From assembly GCA_035528905.1 (NCBI GenBank), contig DATKXU010000080.1, positions 1-47,043 of the forward strand: DNA of 47,043 bases, in the 5' to 3' direction. The stretch is from DATKXU01 sp035528905. GTDB lineage: Bacteria > Armatimonadota > UBA5829 > DTJY01. The notes below the pieces were generated by a model, which did not search any database, had not been told where the DNA came from, and worked only from the letters and a program-made list of their open reading frames with translations. Shown here piece by piece: positions 1 through 8,074 of this stretch (position 1 is the first letter of the stretch; every line of letters begins with the position of its first letter). The translations under genes and the position numbers were made by a program.

Positions 1-907
1 CATCCTCTCCGTGAAGCGCTCCCAGGATCGCACCGGCGATGACAGGCGAGATGGAAGCCGCATTATTCACCGGCGCGAGCAGCAGAGCCATCAGCTTCCG
101 AGCGTCATCGGCAAAGTGCCTGATGAGGGGCAGAACGAAGCTGATCGGATTGTACGCAATCCAATTCATCTCCTTGCTCGGATCGGTGCATCCGCCGATG
201 CGCAGCCACCAGTCGGCGAACTGCTCCTCCGTACCATGCTCGGCAAACCACGCGGCCTGCCGCATCGGCAGATTCGTCCGGTAGAAGAGCTCCTTGTTGT
301 TCCGGTGAGCGAGCTTGAGCACCGCGTCGGTGATGCTCTCAGCGGTTGAGGCGGGGTCGAACGCGCAGGCAATCGCGGCGGCGCAGAGACCGGCCCAATC
401 CGCGCCCAGACGAGGCTGGACAACCGAGGCAAGCTCCACGCCGTCCAGATATGCGTACTCCGGGTCGGCGAAGTGGTAGATGCCGACGGCCGGCATCGAG
501 GCCGCGATGTTGCCGCACGGAGCAGCGCCCAGCCCGCTCAGCCTTGGATGCATCCCTTCCCTCAGGACTTCCTGGGTGCTGTGGATGCCGTCCCATGTAA
601 ATACAGGCTTGGCGAGTCCGGGATCGTTCTTCAGCAGCGCGGCGAAATCCTCGGTCGTGGCCCTGCCGCCTTTGGTCAGATAAGCCCGCACGCCGAGATC
701 AATGAACGGGATCGCCTTCCCCTCGTTTATGCGCCCGCGCTGCTCCTGGTAATCCGAAAAGCGCTCCAGCTTCAGGTCAAACACGTCCGCAGGCTGCCCA
801 ACCGCGAACCGCTCCGGCTGAATGACCCTCGCAAAGCCCAGTTCAGCCCCGATAGCCGAACCGATCAAGCATCCCCTTATTCTCGATTCAAGTGTCAATG
901 CAGACAT
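1..907 (-). CDS. ADP-ribosylglycohydrolase-like protein, C-terminus cut by window edge
   Basis: Reading leftward from ATG at 907-905, an open frame of 302 codons runs off the window. GGAGG lies four bases before the ATG. The N-terminus (IRGCLIGSAIGAELG, about residues 10-24) matches the IRGxLxGxAxGDALG opening of DraG/ARH-type ADP-ribosylglycohydrolases, and the tail at about 280-297 (VNNAASISPVIAGAILGA) matches the family's GGDTDTxAAIAGAxxGA segment. The family removes ADP-ribose from proteins or small molecules using two metal ions. Here the usual TDDT motif reads FIDL (68-71) and the DTDT motif reads NAAS (282-285), so most metal ligands are absent. A binding protein or a changed activity is more likely than a standard hydrolase. 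The family assignment rests on fold-level motifs that I aligned by eye. No promoter was found; the gene lies beyond the E1 terminator at 987-1020. Confidence 0.75.
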   Translation of the reverse strand, partial: MSALTLESRIRGCLIGSAIGAELGFARVIQPERFAVGQPADVFDLKLERFSDYQEQRGRINEGKAIPFIDLGVRAYLTKGGRATTEDFAALLKNDPGLAKPVFTWDGIHSTQEVLREGMHPRLSGLGAAPCGNIAASMPAVGIYHFADPEYAYLDGVELASVVQPRLGADWAGLCAAAIACAFDPASTAESITDAVLKLAHRNNKELFYRTNLPMRQAAWFAEHGTEEQFADWWLRIGGCTDPSKEMNWIAYNPISFVLPLIRHFADDARKLMALLLAPVNNAASISPVIAGAILGALHGED

Positions 908-986
908 AGAACCTCCGTCTAACCGGCCTTTCACACAGGCAATTTCCACGGGCGTTTGCGAATGCCCTCCGCGAACTGCGGGTACG

Positions 987-1020
987 AAAAAGGCCCGACC
1001 GCCGGATGGCGAATCAGGCC
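987..1020 (-). terminator. Intrinsic terminator downstream of the E1 fusion gene
   Basis: On the minus strand GGCCTGA and TCGGGCC pair (one G-U), with an inner CGCC/GGCG stem and a short loop, followed directly by five T. It lies about 37 bases after the E1 stop codon and separates E1 from the glycohydrolase-like gene. Confidence 0.75.
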
Positions 1021-1056
1021 CAAATACTCACAGGCGGTCGAGCGCCCAAGCCCCAA

Positions 1057-3294
1057 TCACAGCACCGACTTAACCGCCCGGACGATGTCATCCCGCGTGG
1101 GGACGCAGGCGTCTTCGAGCGGCTCGCTCATCGGGATCGGGACGTCCTTGCCGGACAGGATCGCCGGCGGCGCGTCGAAGCAATCGAATCCAACCGTGCC
1201 GTCCGGGAATCGGTATTCGCTCACCTGGCGCAGGATCTCTGCTCCCACGCCGCAGCGGGGATAGCCCTCGGAAACCGTGACCAACCGGCCGGTCTTTCGC
1301 ACTGAGTTGGCTATCGTCTCCACATCCAGCGGGTTCAGAGTCCGCGGATCAATGACCTCCACACTGATGCCCTCTTTTTCCAGCTCGAAGGCCGCATCCA
1401 GAGCGAAGTGGAGCATCCGGCAGTAGGCGACTATCGTAGCGTCCGTCCCTTCGCGCTTCACATCGGCCACGCCAAGGGGAATTATGTAATCCTCCTTCGG
1501 AACGGGCCCCATGACGCCGCTGTAGAGGACTTTGTGCTCGATAAAGACCACAGGATTGTCGTCGCGGATAGATGCCTTCAGCAAGCCCTTTGCATCGTAG
1601 GGCGTCGAGGGCATTACAACGTACAAACCTGGGATATGGACAAACCACGCCTCCAGGCTTTCGGAGTGATGGGCCGCGATGCACCTGCCTACGCCACCCT
1701 CGGTCCGCAGCACAGTCGGGACCTTGGTCTTTCCGCCGAACATATAGCGGTTGTAGGCCATATTGTGGATTATCTGGTCGGAGGCGATGGTTGTGAAGTC
1801 AATATACATTATCTCGGAGATCGGCCGGGTGCCGCGCATTGCCGCGCCTGCCGCTGCGCCGGCGATGGCCGCCTCCGAGATCGCCGTGTCTATCACGCGG
1901 TCCGGGCCGAACTCGGCATAGAGTCCCCGCGTGGCGGCATATGCCCCTCCGTAGAGGCCGACATCCTCGCCCATGACGAACACGCGCTCGTCCCGCCTCA
2001 TCTCCTCGGCCTGGGCATCCACAATCGCCTGGCCGTAGGTGATTATCGGAAGCCCGTATTTCTCCTCAGCCTTTGCAGCGGCTTCCTTGCCAAGCTTCGG
2101 CAGGGCTGCCTTGGGCGCACCGCCCGACTGCTCGCGCAAGAAGCGCCGGATGTCCGCCTCTATCGCGTTCATCTGCTGCGCGAGCGGCTTCTCCCGAAGC
2201 TTCTCCGCCTCCCGGCGCTCCTCGTCAACGGGCACGTACACGTCGTTGTACAGCTCGCTTGCATCCGGGTAAGGGCTGTCCAGAGCGAACTTGGTTGCCT
2301 TCTCGATTGTCTCCAATGCCGCATCCTTTATCTTGTCGAGCTCGGCCTCGCTGAAGACGCCCTTTTCCAGAAGTTTGCTGCGGAAGCACACAATCGGACA
2401 CTTGCACTTCCAAGCGGCTTCTTCTTCCTTTGTGCGGTAGATGCGCTGGTCGCTGATGGAGTGCCCGAACCAGCGGTAGGTCTTCGCCTCGATCAAGGTC
2501 GGTCCCTTGCCGCGTCGGGCGCGCTCAACTGCTCTCACTACCGCCTCACGGACCGCCAGGACATCCATGCCGCTAACTATTTCGCCGGGAATGCCATAGG
2601 CCGAGGCCCGGTCGGCGACGTCCTCGATCTTCGAAGCCCGGCCTGCGTCGTCCACGGACTTTCCGTGGAATGGCACCGACATGCCGTAGAGATTGTTCTC
2701 GCATATGTACACAATCGGCAGGCCGCCGAGGAGCGAGGCGCCCATATTCAGGGACTCGTGGAAGCTTCCGGTATTGCTCGCTCCGTCGCCGAAGAAGCAC
2801 AGGACTACGTTGTTTGTGCCTTTGAACTTCTCCGCCAGTGCTGCGCCCGTGCCGATCGGGATGTTGCCGCCGACGATGCCTGTGGAGCCGAGATTGCCCT
2901 TCTGGACATCCGCGATGTGCATGGAGCCGCCGCGCCCTTTGCAATAGCCGGTCGCCTTGCCCATGAGCTCGGCCATCATCTTGTTCCAGTGCTCCTGGCG
3001 CTCTTCCTCAGTATGGGCATGCTTGTTGCCGATAGCTCCGCAGTGGCCGTGTCCCCGGTGTGTGCTGGCGATGACGTCGTCCTCGGTGATGGCGGATATC
3101 GCGCCGACCGCCACGGCTTCTTCCCCGGCGTAGAGATGCGAGGCGCCCTTTATCACGTTTGTCTTCAGAAGCTCGGCAACCTTCTCCTCGAAGAATCGTA
3201 TCTCATACATCTGGCGGAGGTAGTCGGCAAGTTCTTCCTTGCTCGCACCTAGCCCTGTGCTCTTAGCCGAGGTTTGCGTCTTTGAACCGGCCAT
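1057..3294 (-). CDS. 2-oxoacid (pyruvate-type) dehydrogenase E1, alpha and beta subunits fused
   Basis: A 745-residue thiamine-diphosphate enzyme that decarboxylates a 2-oxoacid and passes the acyl group to the lipoyl arm of E2. Residues about 20-370 are E1 alpha, with the ThDP motif GDGASN at 169-174 and the loop RWFGHSISDQRIYRT near 275-290. A charged linker (about 370-413) leads to E1 beta from about 414 (YGLPIITYGQAIVDA, then MGEDVG). In most bacteria alpha and beta are separate genes, although fused forms are known. I chose ATG 3294 (MAGSKTQ) because AGGAG lies six bases upstream; an in-frame ATG at 3333 adds 13 residues but has no good ribosome site. A promoter sits at 3375-3403. The substrate may be pyruvate, acetoin or a branched-chain oxoacid; the sequence does not decide. 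The E2 gene at 44776 is a plausible partner. Confidence 0.93.
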   Translation of the reverse strand: MAGSKTQTSAKSTGLGASKEELADYLRQMYEIRFFEEKVAELLKTNVIKGASHLYAGEEAVAVGAISAITEDDVIASTHRGHGHCGAIGNKHAHTEEERQEHWNKMMAELMGKATGYCKGRGGSMHIADVQKGNLGSTGIVGGNIPIGTGAALAEKFKGTNNVVLCFFGDGASNTGSFHESLNMGASLLGGLPIVYICENNLYGMSVPFHGKSVDDAGRASKIEDVADRASAYGIPGEIVSGMDVLAVREAVVRAVERARRGKGPTLIEAKTYRWFGHSISDQRIYRTKEEEAAWKCKCPIVCFRSKLLEKGVFSEAELDKIKDAALETIEKATKFALDSPYPDASELYNDVYVPVDEERREAEKLREKPLAQQMNAIEADIRRFLREQSGGAPKAALPKLGKEAAAKAEEKYGLPIITYGQAIVDAQAEEMRRDERVFVMGEDVGLYGGAYAATRGLYAEFGPDRVIDTAISEAAIAGAAAGAAMRGTRPISEIMYIDFTTIASDQIIHNMAYNRYMFGGKTKVPTVLRTEGGVGRCIAAHHSESLEAWFVHIPGLYVVMPSTPYDAKGLLKASIRDDNPVVFIEHKVLYSGVMGPVPKEDYIIPLGVADVKREGTDATIVAYCRMLHFALDAAFELEKEGISVEVIDPRTLNPLDVETIANSVRKTGRLVTVSEGYPRCGVGAEILRQVSEYRFPDGTVGFDCFDAPPAILSGKDVPIPMSEPLEDACVPTRDDIVRAVKSVL

Positions 3295-3374
3295 GCGGAA
3301 CTCCTTCCCATGTACATCGGGCGTCAGCTTCAAATGAAATGCGAAGCCCGTCCTGCCTTTGGCTGACAGAGACT

Positions 3375-3403
3375 ATTCTAATCGCTTCACTCTGGTTCGT
3401 CAA
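3375..3403 (-). promoter_or_regulatory. Sigma70-type promoter for the E1 fusion gene
   Basis: Minus strand: TTGACG (3403-3398), 17-base spacer, TAGAAT (3380-3375). The predicted transcript start near 3368 gives a leader of about 74 bases before ATG 3294. Confidence 0.7.
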
Positions 3404-3632
3404 CTAAGGCAACTGGGCCGGTAACTTACGCGGCAGGCGCGGTCATCGCCAGTGTGCACGCGGCTCATCCAAGCAGGCTCACTCTTCTTCTCATGCGACT
3501 GTCTGCGGAGGCCGATGATTTGGGTACGACTGATCAGGCTGCGAACTCGCCTTCAAGACCGTTGCCGGCGAGCAAGGGATTTGGCCGAGGCAGGGCTAAC
3601 ATGGAATTCAGCCGTGCGCACACGATGGGCTG
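3404..3632. other. Spacer between divergent E1 and ATP synthase transcripts, no gene recognised
   Basis: The whole gap from 3295 to 3688 is 394 bases. Its left part is the E1 leader and promoter and its right part the putative atp promoter. The middle holds only a weak CTCGCC/GGCGAG hairpin around 3548-3574 and short open frames without ribosome sites or recognisable protein sequence. I see no RNA gene here. Confidence 0.5.
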
Positions 3633-3662
3633 TTGCATAATTGCTCAGGAACAGTGTATTCT
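3633..3662 (+). promoter_or_regulatory. Candidate promoter of the ATP synthase operon
   Basis: TTGCAT (3633-3638), 18-base spacer, TATTCT (3657-3662). Two mismatches to consensus in the two boxes, but it is the best match upstream of atpZ and would give a leader of about 20 bases. Confidence 0.45.
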
Positions 3663-3688
3663 AGATGGAGGTTTCGGCGGGAGCGATT

Positions 3689-3919
3689 ATGCGCGAGAAC
3701 CAGGGGAGATGGCTGAGACGCGCGGGGTTGGCAAGTTCGGTCGGGCTCGTGCTGGTTGTGTCCACGTTGATCGGCTATGCATTTGGCTCGTGGCTCGACC
3801 GCCGCTTGGGAACCGAGCCCTGGCTGATGTTGCTATTTACCCTCATGGGCATAGCGGCCGGGTTCATCGAGATGTTCCGAATAGTCTCACAAATCTTGAG
3901 GGAAGAGGAAGAAGACTAG
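3689..3919 (+). CDS. atpZ: AtpZ/AtpI-family small membrane protein of the ATP synthase operon
   Basis: A 76-residue protein with two predicted membrane helices (about 13-33 and 40-61) joined by a short loop containing GSWLDRRLGTEPW, and a highly acidic tail (REEEED). This is the pattern of the small AtpZ-type protein encoded first in many F-type ATP synthase operons, which is thought to help assembly of the membrane sector or ion supply. I chose ATG 3689 because GGGAG lies five bases upstream; an in-frame ATG at 3665 lacks a site. It is followed after five bases by atpI. Confidence 0.75.
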   Translation: MRENQGRWLRRAGLASSVGLVLVVSTLIGYAFGSWLDRRLGTEPWLMLLFTLMGIAAGFIEMFRIVSQILREEEED

Positions 3920-3924
3920 CCGCG

Positions 3925-4344
3925 ATGGACAAGCAGTTCATCAATAAGGTCTATCGCTCGATTGCTTTGGCCTGGGCGATTGCCATCACCTGGACACTGG
4001 CATTCCAGAAGCCGTGGATCGCTCTGAGCATCACATTCGGCACCCTTCTGGGGACGGCGGCCCTCGCGAGCAACGATTGGGCGGTTCGGCGGGCACTGAC
4101 ACCCGGCGCACGCAGGCCGACTAGGGCGCTTGCCAAGGTCGCCCTGCTGAAATACCCTGCGATTGCTGTGCTGCTCTACTTCCTGGTAAACTGGCACGCG
4201 ATAAACTTGCTGGCGTTCGTCGGCGGCATCGTGCTTGTATACTTGGCCATCGTCGCGAAGGCGTTGGGAATCATGATAGTCGAGCGGCTGAACGCGCGCA
4301 CCGGCCGGAGCGATAGCGTTCGGACGCATGCGAAGAGGAGCTAG
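3925..4344 (+). CDS. atpI: ATP synthase subunit I (AtpI-like)
   Basis: A 139-residue integral membrane protein with four hydrophobic segments (about 12-28, 32-47, 72-87, 91-112) and a basic tail. Size, topology and the position between atpZ and atpB match AtpI, a non-essential helper for c-ring assembly. The sequence of this family is poorly conserved, so the assignment rests largely on context. The start is ATG 3925, five bases after the atpZ stop; the frame continues upstream, but that part has no ribosome site. Confidence 0.7.
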   Translation: MDKQFINKVYRSIALAWAIAITWTLAFQKPWIALSITFGTLLGTAALASNDWAVRRALTPGARRPTRALAKVALLKYPAIAVLLYFLVNWHAINLLAFVGGIVLVYLAIVAKALGIMIVERLNARTGRSDSVRTHAKRS

Positions 4345-4346
4345 CG

Positions 4347-5018
4347 GTGGAGAAAGAGAGTCCCTGGGTATTACTCGCCATGTCGGGGCTGGTGATTCTC
4401 GGGTTGAGCGTTTTCGGTTTTGCCGCTACGCGCAGGCTGGAGAGAATCCCTCGGACTCGGTTTCAGAGCTTCGTAGAGCTGCTCGTCAGCTCTCTGAACA
4501 ATCTCGCGGTGGATACTATCGGCCCTGGCGCGGAGAAGTATACGCCGTTCATCGGAACCGTTTTTGTCTATATCCTGGCGGCGAACCTTCTGGGGCTGAT
4601 ACCGGCGCTGAAGTCGCCCACCAGCAACCTGAGTCTGATCGCACCTGTAGCCTTGATCGTTCTTGTCACGTACACCTACTATGGGATCCGGAAGGTGGGC
4701 GTCCTGCGCTATATGAAGCATTTGGCGGGCGAGCCGATCTGGTTGGCGCCGCTGATGCTGCCCGTTCACTTGATCAGCGAGTTGGCGCGGCCGCTTTCGC
4801 TCTCCATCCGACTTTTTGGCAACATTTTCGGGGAGGACACGATTCTTCTCGTGCTGGCTGGGATAACGTATGTGGTGATTCCCTATGTGGTTGCGATACC
4901 GACGCAGTTTCCGGTCATACCCCTGGCCCTATTGACGGCCTTCGTCCAGGCACTGGTATTTACGATACTGACCACCGTTTACATATCACTCGCCGTCTCC
5001 CAGGAGGGAGGGCACTGA
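4347..5018 (+). CDS. atpB: ATP synthase F0 subunit a
   Basis: A 223-residue membrane subunit that forms the ion half-channels against the c ring. The diagnostic segment RPLSLSIRLFGNIFGED lies at 148-164, with the essential stator arginine at Arg155. The second conserved helix near the C-terminus (about 188-216) carries Gln201. The start codon is GTG at 4347, two bases after the atpI stop, with AGAGGAG ending six bases upstream inside the end of atpI, so translation of the two is probably coupled. It is short for subunit a (often 240-270), mostly through a short N-terminus. Confidence 0.95.
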   Translation: MEKESPWVLLAMSGLVILGLSVFGFAATRRLERIPRTRFQSFVELLVSSLNNLAVDTIGPGAEKYTPFIGTVFVYILAANLLGLIPALKSPTSNLSLIAPVALIVLVTYTYYGIRKVGVLRYMKHLAGEPIWLAPLMLPVHLISELARPLSLSIRLFGNIFGEDTILLVLAGITYVVIPYVVAIPTQFPVIPLALLTAFVQALVFTILTTVYISLAVSQEGGH

Positions 5019-5071
5019 GCCTGCGGGCCTCGGCATGGGGTCCGCGCAGCCTATGGAAAGGAGGCATACCT

Positions 5072-5341
5072 TTGGCGTATTTCATAGCGTTAGTCTTGGC
5101 CGTCGGTTTTGGCTTGCCCATCGCGATACTGTCCGCTGCGATGGCACAAGCGAAAGCCGCCTCGACCGCATTGGAGGGCATCGCCCGGCAGCCGGAAGCA
5201 GCCGGCAGGATTCAGACTGCGATGATCCTTTCGCTGGCGTTCATCGAGTCGTTGGTACTTTTCGCCCTCGTGGTCCTGCTCTTGCTGCTGCCCAGATTGC
5301 CCGACACTGCGCTGGTGCTGAAGAAGATCGCAGGCGGCTAG
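5072..5341 (+). CDS. atpE: ATP synthase F0 subunit c
   Basis: An 89-residue hairpin of two membrane helices around the polar loop ARQPEA (38-43). The ion-carrying carboxylate is Glu59 in helix 2 (AFIESLVLF). The start is TTG at 5072: AAAGGAGG ends seven bases upstream and no ATG or GTG in frame fits. Two features stand out. Gln26 and the pair Glu59-Ser60 occupy the positions that bind Na+ in the Ilyobacter tartaricus ring, whereas H+ enzymes usually lack the serine. The glycine-rich GxGxGxG of helix 1 is replaced by SAAMAQA (21-27), an SxAxAxA pattern. These positions are aligned by eye from the shared ARQPEA loop; the coupling ion is inference. Confidence 0.93.
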   Translation: MAYFIALVLAVGFGLPIAILSAAMAQAKAASTALEGIARQPEAAGRIQTAMILSLAFIESLVLFALVVLLLLLPRLPDTALVLKKIAGG

Positions 5342-5423
5342 AAGGGCATCCGATGTTTTCGCTTCGCACGCGGCGGGGTGAATTGGATTCATCCACAGGT
5401 CGGTATGTGCATGGGGGTGTCTC

Positions 5424-5930
5424 ATGTCTGGAATAATGCACACGTTGAAGATAGACCCAAGGGTCATGGCAGCCCAGGTCACCGGCTTCATACTGCTGTG
5501 GATCCTTCTGGCGAAGTATTTCTTCAGGCCGGTGCTTGCGCTTCTGGACTCGCGCAGGCAGGAGGTAAAGTCGCTATATGAGAGCGCGGAGAGCGAGCGT
5601 GCGAAGGCCGAAGAGTTCCGCGCCGACTACGAGAAGCGTATGGCCGGGATCGAGGCGGAGGCTCGCGCGCGGATCCAGGCTGCCATAAAAGAGGCGCAGG
5701 GTGCGAAGAACGAGATTCTGGCGGATGCGAAAAGCCGCGCGGAGGACATACTTCGCCGCGGCCAGGAGGATTTGGCGCGGGAGCGGGAGAAAACCCTGGC
5801 CCAGTTGAGAGGAGAAGTCGTGAACATCTCCGTGGCGGCTGCGGGGAAGCTGATCGAGGAATCCCTCGACCAAGCGAGACACCGCAGGCTCGTGAGCGAT
5901 TTCATAGATAGGATAGGCACTGCAAGATGA
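5424..5930 (+). CDS. atpF: ATP synthase F0 subunit b
   Basis: A 168-residue peripheral-stalk subunit with one membrane helix near residues 15-36 (GFILLWILLAKYFF) followed by a long charged coiled coil rich in Ala, Glu, Arg and Lys up to about 140. It links the membrane sector to F1 through subunit delta. ATG 5424 is preceded by a weak GGGGGTG; ATG 5436 is an alternative that leaves the membrane helix intact. The last four bases (ATGA, 5927-5930) are shared with atpH, implying coupled translation. Confidence 0.93.
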   Translation: MSGIMHTLKIDPRVMAAQVTGFILLWILLAKYFFRPVLALLDSRRQEVKSLYESAESERAKAEEFRADYEKRMAGIEAEARARIQAAIKEAQGAKNEILADAKSRAEDILRRGQEDLAREREKTLAQLRGEVVNISVAAAGKLIEESLDQARHRRLVSDFIDRIGTAR

Positions 5931-6469
5931 GCGTCTCCACCCTGGCGCGAAGATACGCCGGCGCGATTTTTGAGGCAGCGAAGTCCGCGGGCGCTATTGA
6001 CAGGGTCGAGAGCGATCTCGGCCTGGTGACTTACTCGCTCCAGACGATGCCGCGCCTGCGGGAGGCGCTGTCGCACCCGCTGATCCCGGCTGCTCGGAAG
6101 AAGAAGATCGCCGCGCGGGTGTTCGGCAGCGAGGTCGAAGGGGTCACCCTCGACTTCCTTAATCTCCTGATTGACAAGCGCCGGGAGGAGATCATCGAGC
6201 ACGTCGGGCGCGAATACGTGCAGTTGGCAAACGAGTTCCGAGGGATCGCGGTCGCGGTGGCGTCGAGCGCCGTTCCGTTGACTTCCGAAGAGCGGGCCAG
6301 GCTCCGGGCGAAGCTGGAGGAGTTCACTGGGAAGAAGGTGGAACTCCGGGCCGAGGAGGACCCGGGCCTCATCGGCGGGCTTCTGGTCACAATCGCTGAC
6401 ACTGTGATTGATGGGAGTGTGAGAGGATACCTCGCTTCGCTCAAAGAGCGGTTGTTGAGGAAAGAGTGA
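5927..6469 (+). CDS. atpH: ATP synthase F1 subunit delta
   Basis: A 180-residue subunit that caps the F1 head and binds subunit b. The N-terminal helical domain (LARRYAGAIFEAAKSAG, about 6-22) and the C-terminal motif with DPGLIGGLLVTIADTVIDGS (about 144-163) are typical. It overlaps atpF by ATGA. The stop is the TGA at 6467-6469, which falls in the GAGTGAG word at the start of the repeat block that fills the gap to atpA. Confidence 0.94.
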   Translation: MSVSTLARRYAGAIFEAAKSAGAIDRVESDLGLVTYSLQTMPRLREALSHPLIPAARKKKIAARVFGSEVEGVTLDFLNLLIDKRREEIIEHVGREYVQLANEFRGIAVAVASSAVPLTSEERARLRAKLEEFTGKKVELRAEEDPGLIGGLLVTIADTVIDGSVRGYLASLKERLLRKE

Positions 6470-6530
6470 GATATGTGAGAAGTGATAGTGCGGACCTTCA
6501 CTCGTCACTCATCACTCCTCACTCATCAGA
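6465..6530. repeat. Word-repeat hairpin, GTGA/TCAC family (atpH-atpA gap)
   Basis: Left arm: GTGA words (GAGTGAGATATGTGAGA, AGTGATAGTG). After CGGAC comes the right arm of TCACTC words (TCACTCGTCACTCATCACTC and more). Inner parts pair imperfectly: GTGA, AGTGA and GTG match in register. The same family occurs at 20893, 46152 and 46878. Confidence 0.75.
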
Positions 6531-6544
6531 ATCGGAGTAGCTGA

Positions 6545-8074
6545 ATGGCGACGAAAATCAGACCCGAGGAAGTAACATCAATCCTGAACAAGGAGCTGCA
6601 AGCCTACAGCAAGGAGCTGGAGGAGGTCGGCGTCGGGACCGTCCTCCAGGTGGGCGACGGGATCGCTCGCCTCTACGGGCTGCGCGATGCGATGGCCGGA
6701 GAGCTGATCGAGTTCCCCACCGGCGTGGTCGGGATGATCTTCAACCTCGAGGAGGACAACGTCGGCTGTATCGTCCTGGGCTCGGACGCCGAGATCAAGG
6801 AGGGCGACACAGCGAAGCGGACCGGCAGAGTGGTGTCTGTGCCGGTTGGTGATGCGCTGGTGGGCCGTGTCGTCAACGCTCTCGGTCAGCCGCTCGACGA
6901 AAAGGGCCCCATAGTAACTGACAAGTTCCGCTACCTGGAGTCCGGGGCGCCGAGCGTCATTGACCGCCAGCCGGTGAATGAGCCGCTCCAGACGGGATTG
7001 AAGGCTATTGACAGCATGATCCCCATTGGGCGCGGGCAGAGAGAGCTCATCATCGGCGACCGCCAGACCGGCAAGACGGCTATCATAGTTGATACCATCA
7101 TTAACCAGAGGGAGACCGACGTCTACTGCATCTACGTGGCGATCGGGCAGAAGCTCTCTACCGTCGCTCAGGTGGTAAAGACGCTCGAGGAGTTTGGGGC
7201 AATGAAGCATACCACCGTCGTCAGCGCCACCGCGAGCGAACCCGCTCCTCTCCAGTACCTTGCGCCATATGCGGGATGTGCTATGGGCGAGGAGTTCCGC
7301 GACAACGGAAAGCACGTCGTTGTCTTCTACGATGATCTGACGAAACACGCGCAGGCGTACAGGCAGGTCTCTCTGCTGCTCAGGCGTCCGCCGGGCCGGG
7401 AGGCTTATCCGGGGGATGTATTCTACCTCCACGCGAGGCTGCTCGAGCGTGCGGCGAAGCTGACTGACGAGCTCGGCGGCGGTTCGTTGACCGCCATACC
7501 CGTGATCGAGACCCAGGCGGGCGATATCGCCGCGTACATCCCGACGAACGTTATCTCGATCACCGACGGCCAGATATTCCTGGAGAGCGACCTGTTCTAT
7601 GCAGGCGTCCGCCCGGCTATCAATGTCGGCATATCGGTGTCCAGGGTTGGCGGCGCCGCGCAGATCAAGGCCATGAAGCAGGTTGCAGGCCGGCTGAGAC
7701 TCGATCTGGCAAGATACCGCGATGTGCTTGCATTTGCCCAGTTTGCGACCGACCTGGATAAAGCCACGCAGGACCAGATTGCAAGGGGCGCCCGGCTCAC
7801 CGAGATTCTGAAGCAGCCCCAGTACGCGCCGATGCCCGTGGAGCATCAGGTAATGATTATCTACGCAGGAAACTCAGGCTACCTGGATGACATACCGGTT
7901 GACAAGGTTAAGGACTTCGAGCGCGAGTTCCATCGTTTCGTGGACGATAAATACCCGGACCTCGGCATGCAGATCAAGAAGACGGAGATGCTGAGCGACG
8001 CGACCGAGGAACTGCTGAAGAAGGCGATCGCGGAGTTCAAAGGGCGGTTCAAAACATCGGGGGCTGACAGTTGA
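6545..8074 (+). CDS. atpA: ATP synthase F1 subunit alpha
   Basis: A 509-residue non-catalytic nucleotide-binding subunit, full length for the family. The Walker A motif GDRQTGKT is at 171-178, and the segment PGREAYPGDVFYLHARLLER is intact. Start ATG 6545 has GGAG eleven bases before it. The last codons (Ala-Asp-Ser-stop) run into the repeat block at 8069, so the natural end of the gene may have been replaced by repeat sequence. It is separated from atpH and atpG by repeat blocks of two different families. Confidence 0.97.
   Translation: MATKIRPEEVTSILNKELQAYSKELEEVGVGTVLQVGDGIARLYGLRDAMAGELIEFPTGVVGMIFNLEEDNVGCIVLGSDAEIKEGDTAKRTGRVVSVPVGDALVGRVVNALGQPLDEKGPIVTDKFRYLESGAPSVIDRQPVNEPLQTGLKAIDSMIPIGRGQRELIIGDRQTGKTAIIVDTIINQRETDVYCIYVAIGQKLSTVAQVVKTLEEFGAMKHTTVVSATASEPAPLQYLAPYAGCAMGEEFRDNGKHVVVFYDDLTKHAQAYRQVSLLLRRPPGREAYPGDVFYLHARLLERAAKLTDELGGGSLTAIPVIETQAGDIAAYIPTNVISITDGQIFLESDLFYAGVRPAINVGISVSRVGGAAQIKAMKQVAGRLRLDLARYRDVLAFAQFATDLDKATQDQIARGARLTEILKQPQYAPMPVEHQVMIIYAGNSGYLDDIPVDKVKDFEREFHRFVDDKYPDLGMQIKKTEMLSDATEELLKKAIAEFKGRFKTSGADS

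Noticed and set aside
1408..3252. Open frame of 614 codons on the plus strand opposite the E1 fusion gene
   Set aside because: It is the antisense shadow of a highly conserved, GC-rich gene, has no ribosome site and its translation resembles no protein; the minus-strand frame has clear ThDP motifs.
3452..3640. Small open frame of 62 codons before the ATP synthase operon
   Set aside because: No ribosome site, arginine-rich shadow-like composition and overlap with the candidate promoter.
6495..6530. CRISPR-like run of TCACTCATC units
   Set aside because: Units are 6-8 bases without unique spacers and occur as hairpin arms; no cas genes are present.
6578..7846. Open frame of 422 codons on the minus strand opposite atpA
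   Set aside because: Shadow of atpA caused by biased third positions; no start signal and no recognisable domain. The same holds for similar frames opposite atpH, atpG, purF, the GH65 fusion and lptF.
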